DNA from: Planctomycetaceae bacterium
GTDB taxonomy: Bacteria; Planctomycetota; Phycisphaerae; Phycisphaerales; SM1A02
DNA: 64,000 nt
Reading direction: 5' to 3'
Assembly (NCBI GenBank): GCA_947474065.1
Contig: CANJHD010000002.1
Coordinates: 37,659-101,658 of the forward strand
A model generated the notes under the pieces. The model was not told the DNA's origin. It was given only the letters and a program-made list of their open reading frames with translations, and did not search any database. A program made the position numbers and the translations under genes. Shown here one piece after another: positions 59,824 through 64,000 of the stretch (position 1 is the first letter of the stretch; each line of letters begins with the position of its first letter).

Positions 59824-60396
59824 TCAGGCCTTGCGGTAGCGACCTTCGATTCCACGCTTGCCGTTGGTTTCAATCGCCGGAGGAACCTTCTTACCACCAC
59901 GCCTGTAGCCAAGCACCAAACGTCGGAATGCGGAATTCGCGGTTGTCGGATCAAGGCCCGCAGCGCGGCATACTTCTTGCTTGGTGCTCCAGGCTGTTGG
60001 AAGCGCCGCGAGCAATTTTGCAGTCATCGCGTCGACGTCCGCACTTGCAGCCCGAATCCGGGGACGCCCCATCAGGGTGCTTGTACTGCTTAGTCCGCCC
60101 TGGGCATTGCCATTGCGGTATTGCTTCCACGCCGTCCGCGCACTGCCTGCAAGTTCGGCAGACAGCTCACGTAGCGCACCAACAAGTCCGTCATGCTCTG
60201 CGAGCAATCGGTCGTACCTGGCGCGCAACGAACGAAGATCCTTCACTTCGGCAGCAAGCGAGCGGATGTCGCCAGTGATACTGCTAGTGCTGAGCGTTAT
60301 GACCTTACTAGTCTTGGTGGAATGAGCAAGGCCATGCTTCACGGCGGATGGGGTACGTGTCCGGGACGGGGTCTTAGTAGATGTCTTCTTTGCCAT
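59824..60396 (-). CDS. Basic protein with coiled coil and winged-helix-like end
   Basis: Not recognised. 190 residues: a Lys/Thr-rich, histone-like N-terminus (MAKKTSTKTPSRTRTPSAVK), a predicted coiled coil (DIRSLAAEVKDLRSLRARYDRLL...), and a C-terminal domain (LLAALPTAWSTKQEVCRAAGLDPTTANSAFRRLVLG) that reads as a helix-turn-helix with a basic tail. It could be a DNA-binding or nucleoid protein. The start at 60396 is chosen over 60435 for the basic start. It precedes the bisphosphate-nucleotidase gene by seven bases on the same strand. Confidence 0.6.
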   Translation of the reverse strand: MAKKTSTKTPSRTRTPSAVKHGLAHSTKTSKVITLSTSSITGDIRSLAAEVKDLRSLRARYDRLLAEHDGLVGALRELSAELAGSARTAWKQYRNGNAQGGLSSTSTLMGRPRIRAASADVDAMTAKLLAALPTAWSTKQEVCRAAGLDPTTANSAFRRLVLGYRRGGKKVPPAIETNGKRGIEGRYRKA

Positions 60397-60554
60397 AATG
60401 AGCGCTAGTGTAGTGCAAATAAGAACGCTATGCAATGCTGATGCGCTCTATTCAATAACTATCGTAATTTTACTTGCGGTAAATGAGGAGGCGAACTGCG
60501 TAAATGATCGCTATTCGTTCAGAAATAAACTTAAATCCGCAATGAATAGGAAAT

Positions 60555-60570
60555 TGCCCCGCCCCGGGCA
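60555..60570 (-). terminator. Short hairpin after GT2 gene
   Basis: TGCCC (60555-60559) pairs with GGGCA (60566-60570) immediately after the glycosyltransferase stop. Read on the minus strand it is followed by ATTTCCTATT, a weak T-tract. It probably ends the cysC-GT2 transcript; the surrounding 60397-60572 is AT-rich and holds the promoter of the 60396 gene. Confidence 0.4.
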
Positions 60571-60572
60571 TT

Positions 60573-61310
60573 TTAGCGACGGGCCTTCGCAAGAATTAGT
60601 AGGTGCTTCTCTAAAGTGCCGACAGCCATAACAATACTCAATGAGAATCCTCGCCACCCATCAAAGATGGATCGGCAGAGAATGTAATGGCGAAAGAAAG
60701 CCCACGGCGGGTTGATTAGAAGTTTCCGAAGATTCGATCGCGCGCCAGGAATCGACGCTGCCAGTCGTGCATAACGAAGTTGCCTGCTCAGCGCGTCGTC
60801 GAGATCTATCCAACTTTCATGGCGACACAATCCAGGCAGGCGCGCTGTCGGTCCAGCAACTACAACAACCTCGTGCACTTCACGCTCAGGAATTGAACCG
60901 GCACCCATGCGAAACAAGCGCAACACTCTGTCTGGGGAATCAATGCGAACGTATCCACCCGCGAACCAGAATCGACGATCGATCCACCACCCTTGAATAT
61001 CTCCGGGTGATTCCATGGCACTGCGAATGGCTTCCAGCAAACGCTCATCAGGAATTTCATCGCTGTCGAATAGCAAGACGAATTCAGAGCCCGCCGCAAG
61101 GTCGATGGCCCGCTGCTTCTGCCGAGCATATCCAAGCCAATCTTGGTGCACGACTTCGGCACCAAGCGCACGACAGGCATCAATGGTGCCATCCACCGAA
61201 CCACTATCTACCACGATGATTCGATCCGCTAAAAGTCGAACCGAAGCAATGCTGCGCGGCAGCGTGCGCATCGAATCTTTTGCTGTGTAGACGACGCAAA
61301 GCCGCGGCAT
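60573..61310 (-). CDS. Glycosyltransferase family 2 (WaaE/KdtX-like)
   Basis: GT-A glycosyltransferase, 245 residues. The NTP-sugar site reads CVVYTAKDSMRTLPRSIASV...IIVVDSGSVDGT, with the DXD-type LFDSDEIPD, and W/R-rich acceptor region (GWWIDRRFWFAGGYVR; FRMGAGSIPEREVHE). Shape and length fit the LPS core beta-glucosyltransferase-like group. The ATG at 61310 is preferred since it begins at the conserved strand and has AGGG upstream; an in-frame ATG at 61358 would add 16 residues. It follows cysC on the same strand. Confidence 0.86.
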   Translation of the reverse strand: MPRLCVVYTAKDSMRTLPRSIASVRLLADRIIVVDSGSVDGTIDACRALGAEVVHQDWLGYARQKQRAIDLAAGSEFVLLFDSDEIPDERLLEAIRSAMESPGDIQGWWIDRRFWFAGGYVRIDSPDRVLRLFRMGAGSIPEREVHEVVVVAGPTARLPGLCRHESWIDLDDALSRQLRYARLAASIPGARSNLRKLLINPPWAFFRHYILCRSIFDGWRGFSLSIVMAVGTLEKHLLILAKARR

Positions 61311-61380
61311 TACGCCCTGCTGCACGCGTTGTGGGACCTGTACTTTCGCGGGTTCCATGAATGCTTGAGAGTAGCTGCAA

Positions 61381-62025
61381 TCACAAACGAGGAGCTGCAG
61401 GCGCACCGTGGGACTGAATCATGAGGCACTTCTGCAATTCGGCAACGCACGCCGCGAGCGATTGCTCGGCTGTGTGCAATACCACCTCTGCATGAAGCGG
61501 CGCCTCGTACGGATCGTCAATGCCCGTAAAGCCCTTGATCTCACCAGCGCGTGCCTTTGCGTACAGACCCTTTGGATCGCGCCCTTCGGCAACAGCGAGC
61601 GGCGCGTCGACATGCACCTCAATGAACGGAATGCCTGCCGCCACATGACGTGCGCGAACGCGGTCGCGGTCGGTGCGGTACGGGCTGATCATGCCAACAA
61701 TCGAAACTACGCCGGATCCTGCGATCAAGAGTGCTGCCTCGCCAGCGCGGCGCACTGCTTCTTGACGAGCGGCAGCGTCGAAACCAATGCCGGCATTCAG
61801 ACCGTGCCGCAGGTTGTCCCCATCAAGGCAAACGGACAGGCAACCAGCCTGCAAGAGCCGGTGCTCCAATTCAACGGCGATGGTGCTTTTTCCGGAACCA
61901 CTCAGCCCCGTCAGCCATGCGGTGACGCCGCGCTGACCCGCGCAGCGCGCGCGCAGTGCAGCATCAGCAGCGGAGGCGTGCCAGCGGACATTCGGGTCGG
62001 CAGGTTGATCGACGGATTCTTGCAT
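61381..62025 (-). CDS. cysC: Adenylylsulfate kinase
   Basis: Cytoplasmic kinase that phosphorylates APS to PAPS. 214 residues with P-loop [11 protein letters not shown] near residue 40, the substrate block [12 protein letters not shown], and the family segment [15 protein letters not shown] with [26 protein letters not shown]. The ATG at 62025 is chosen because sequence upstream belongs to the divergent cysD region. In many bacteria cysC is fused to cysN; here it is a separate, divergent gene, with GT2 downstream. Active-site residues appear complete. Confidence 0.94.
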   Translation of the reverse strand: MQESVDQPADPNVRWHASAADAALRARCAGQRGVTAWLTGLSGSGKSTIAVELEHRLLQAGCLSVCLDGDNLRHGLNAGIGFDAAARQEAVRRAGEAALLIAGSGVVSIVGMISPYRTDRDRVRARHVAAGIPFIEVHVDAPLAVAEGRDPKGLYAKARAGEIKGFTGIDDPYEAPLHAEVVLHTAEQSLAACVAELQKCLMIQSHGAPAAPRL

Positions 62026-62107
62026 GGAATGCACGCAGGAATGGTACGGGAGCGGGCGGCAGCGCAGCGCAATCCGTACGTGCCCATCGCTACACTTTGC
62101 GATTCCT
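62026..62107. promoter_or_regulatory. Divergent cysC / cysD promoter region
   Basis: The two starts are 82 bases apart and oriented away from each other, so both promoters must fit here. No clear -10/-35 pair or CysB-like site was recognised. A shared site would allow coordinated control of sulfate activation. Confidence 0.4.
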
Positions 62108-63013
62108 GTGTCAACTGAATTCACCCATCTTGACGAGCTTGAAGCAGAGAGCATCCAGATCCTCCGCGAGACCGCTGCTGGTTTCGAGCGGCCGGTACTG
62201 ATGTATTCGATCGGCAAGGACAGTACGGTCTTGCTGCATCTGGCAATGAAGGCGTTCTGGCCTGCCAAGCCGCCCTTTCCGCTCCTGCATGTAGACACCA
62301 CTTGGAAATTCCGGGAGATGATCACCTTCCGCGACGAGACTGCCAAGCGACTCGGTGTTGATCTGCGCGTGCATATCAATCAAGAGGGATTGGCCGCGGG
62401 CGTCAGCCCGGTAGCGAGCGGAAGCAAAGTGCACACCGATGTCATGAAGACGCAGGGTCTGCGCCAGGCGCTCGACAAATGGAAATTTGATGCTGCCATC
62501 GGCGGTGCACGACGCGATGAAGAGAAGAGCCGCGCCAAGGAGCGCATCTTCAGTTTCCGCGACAAGCATCACCGTTGGGATCCAAAGAATCAGCGCCCGG
62601 AGTTGTGGAATGTGTTCAACACGCGCGTTCATCAAGGCGAGTCAATACGCGTATTCCCGCTGTCAAACTGGACCGAACTGGATGTGTGGCTGTACATCTG
62701 GAAGAACCGACTGCCTGTGGTGCCGCTCTATTTAGCGAAGGCGCGCCCAGTGGTTGAGCGCGACGGCGCGCTCATCATGGTGGATGATGATCGCCTGCCG
62801 ATCCTTCCTGGCGAGAAGGTCAAGACCATGAAGGTGCGATTCCGCACGCTCGGCTGCTACCCACTGAGTGGCGCCATCGAGAGCGATGCCGAGACGCTCG
62901 AAGCGATCATTGAAGAAATGCTTCTTGCCAAGACCAGCGAGCGTCAAGGCCGCCTGATTGACCATGACTCATCCGGCAGCATGGAAGAGAAGAAGCGCGA
63001 GGGCTACTTCTAA
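62108..63013 (+). CDS. cysD: Sulfate adenylyltransferase small subunit
   Basis: ATP sulfurylase catalytic subunit, 301 residues, making APS from ATP and sulfate together with CysN. The PP-loop motif [39 protein letters not shown] and the [11 protein letters not shown] helix are typical, as is the C-terminal [21 protein letters not shown]. The GTG at 62108 is taken because it gives exactly the family's length; the longer open frame has no homology. Its TAA overlaps the cysN ATG (TAATG). Confidence 0.95.
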   Translation: MSTEFTHLDELEAESIQILRETAAGFERPVLMYSIGKDSTVLLHLAMKAFWPAKPPFPLLHVDTTWKFREMITFRDETAKRLGVDLRVHINQEGLAAGVSPVASGSKVHTDVMKTQGLRQALDKWKFDAAIGGARRDEEKSRAKERIFSFRDKHHRWDPKNQRPELWNVFNTRVHQGESIRVFPLSNWTELDVWLYIWKNRLPVVPLYLAKARPVVERDGALIMVDDDRLPILPGEKVKTMKVRFRTLGCYPLSGAIESDAETLEAIIEEMLLAKTSERQGRLIDHDSSGSMEEKKREGYF

Positions 63014-64000
63014 TGGCCAGCCCAACCTCTGTTCCAGTGATGAACGAAGGCGAGCGCGTGGAGGATTACCTGCGCCGCTATGAACGCAATGAATTGCTGC
63101 GGTTTCTCACCTGCGGCAGCGTGGATGACGGCAAGAGCACGCTGATTGGGCGCTTGCTTCATGACACCGGTCGCATCTATGAAGATCACATGGCTGCGCT
63201 TGAAAAAGACAGCAAGGTGCATGGAACCACTGGCGGCGGGCTTGATCTGGCGCTTGCAGTCGACGGACTGAAGGCTGAGCGCGAACAAGGAATCACGATT
63301 GATGTTGCGTGGCGATACTTCGCTACCGCGCGCCGCAGTTTCATCATTGCCGACTGCCCGGGCCATGAGCAATACACGCGCAACATGGCAACTGGCGCAA
63401 GTCATTGCCAACTGGCCATCAGCCTGATTGATGCACGCAAGGGTGTCACCACGCAGACGCGCAGGCATGCGTTCATTGCCAGCCTGCTGGGTATTCGCCA
63501 CGTGGTAGCGGCCGTCAACAAGATGGACATTGTTGGATGGAGCGAGGAGCGATTCCGCGCCATCGAACGCGAGTTTGTTGACTTCTGTGCGCGCATTGGT
63601 ATTCCCGATGCCGTGGCGGTGCCGATCAGTGCGTTGAACGGTGACAACGTGGTGAAGCGCAGCGAGCACACCCCGTGGTACAGCGGTAGTCCGGTGCTTG
63701 AACTTCTTGAAGCGGTGCCGATTGATCGCCCCAGCCCGGATGCAAACTTTCGTATGCCGGTGCAGTTCGTGTTGCGCCCGGACCTCAATTTCCGCGGCTT
63801 TGCAGGGCAAATTGCTGCTGGAAGCGTGAAGCCGGGAGACCGTGTTCGCATTCTGCCTTCGGGTAAGGAGACGCGCGTCAGGCGGATCGCGCGCGCGCCT
63901 GAGGACGGTGGCGATGCTCCGCTTGCGTATGCACCGCAGAGTGTGGTGCTCACCTTTGAAGACGAAGTGGATTGCAGTCGCGGCGATGTGATTGTGTGCA
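63013..64000 (+). CDS. cysN: Sulfate adenylyltransferase large subunit, 5' part (runs off window)
   Basis: GTPase subunit that drives APS formation. 329 codons are visible. G1 is [20 protein letters not shown]2 lies near the [15 protein letters not shown] block, G3 is [16 protein letters not shown] and G4 VNKMDIV; domain 2 begins near [19 protein letters not shown]. The ATG shares its A with the cysD stop. Whether a CysC domain follows at the C-terminus lies outside the window, though a separate cysC at 61381 argues against it. Confidence 0.95.
   Translation, partial: MASPTSVPVMNEGERVEDYLRRYERNELLRFLTCGSVDDGKSTLIGRLLHDTGRIYEDHMAALEKDSKVHGTTGGGLDLALAVDGLKAEREQGITIDVAWRYFATARRSFIIADCPGHEQYTRNMATGASHCQLAISLIDARKGVTTQTRRHAFIASLLGIRHVVAAVNKMDIVGWSEERFRAIEREFVDFCARIGIPDAVAVPISALNGDNVVKRSEHTPWYSGSPVLELLEAVPIDRPSPDANFRMPVQFVLRPDLNFRGFAGQIAAGSVKPGDRVRILPSGKETRVRRIARAPEDGGDAPLAYAPQSVVLTFEDEVDCSRGDVIVC

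Noticed and set aside
61382..62379. Longer start for the cysC gene back to 62379
   Set aside because: That frame crosses the cysD coding region on the other strand; sequence before residue 1 of the 62025 start has no CysC similarity.

Overview
The window reads as a single chromosomal stretch from a Gram-negative planctomycete, most likely of the Phycisphaerae. The evidence is a TIGR02999-type ECF sigma factor paired with a Hanks-type Ser/Thr kinase, a secreted protein ending in a Phycisphaerae-style dockerin pair (ALLGNWG...ILLGNWG), a secreted lamin-tail-like protein with a PAPGAAA...RRRKR sorting tail, Tat-exported Gfo/Idh and phosphoesterase proteins, and many lipoproteins. Genes are tightly packed, with frequent ATGA/TGATG overlaps. 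No rRNA, tRNA, CRISPR array, IS element or prophage was seen. Family names come from reading motifs; no search was run.

Layout: 1-596 is the 5' part of serC with a structured leader. 994-3142 holds a small unknown protein and an ECF sigma/kinase pair. 3143-12038 is the most interesting region: a four-gene export machine (HlyD-type adaptor, C39 peptidase-ABC exporter, second NHLM-type ABC exporter, TolC-like lipoprotein) beside a 49-residue gene, convergent with the operon's end, encoding a cationic peptide with a near-consensus double-glycine leader. The peptide gene is preceded by an unusual intergenic region with two intrinsic terminators, a long stem and helically phased TGTCA boxes. 12080-16734 carries a Tat-exported phosphoesterase, a formimidoylglutamase/arginase-like enzyme, adenine deaminase and a methyltransferase-like protein. 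16768-21599 is a copA - zinc-ribbon membrane protein - crcB - crcB operon. 21708-22379 is an inorganic pyrophosphatase.

22397-32007 is a complete cbb3 oxidase operon: fused ccoNO, ccoQ, single-haem ccoP, ccoG, fixH-like, a TauE/SafE-like membrane protein, ccoI, ccoS and a YciI-SRPBCC fusion. It is divergent from an Rrf2-family regulator, with a large inverted repeat between them. 32852-40501 has a flippase, secreted proteins, a prenyltransferase-fold lipoprotein and an orphan adaptor. 40671-47765 is a six-gene TolC/adaptor/ABC/two-FtsX efflux operon opened by a Cys-rich secreted protein and closed by a lipoprotein.

47809-57617 includes a GluR0-like receptor channel, pgeF, a free-standing P-type-ATPase N-domain-like protein, a GYF_2 membrane protein, a Gfo/Idh oxidoreductase, a Gly/Gln-rich EF-hand protein and an FG-GAP/VCBS protein. 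57627-64000 combines two glycosyltransferases with sulfate activation (cysD, cysN, cysC and a bisphosphate nucleotidase-like enzyme), which suggests PAPS supply and possibly polysaccharide sulfation.
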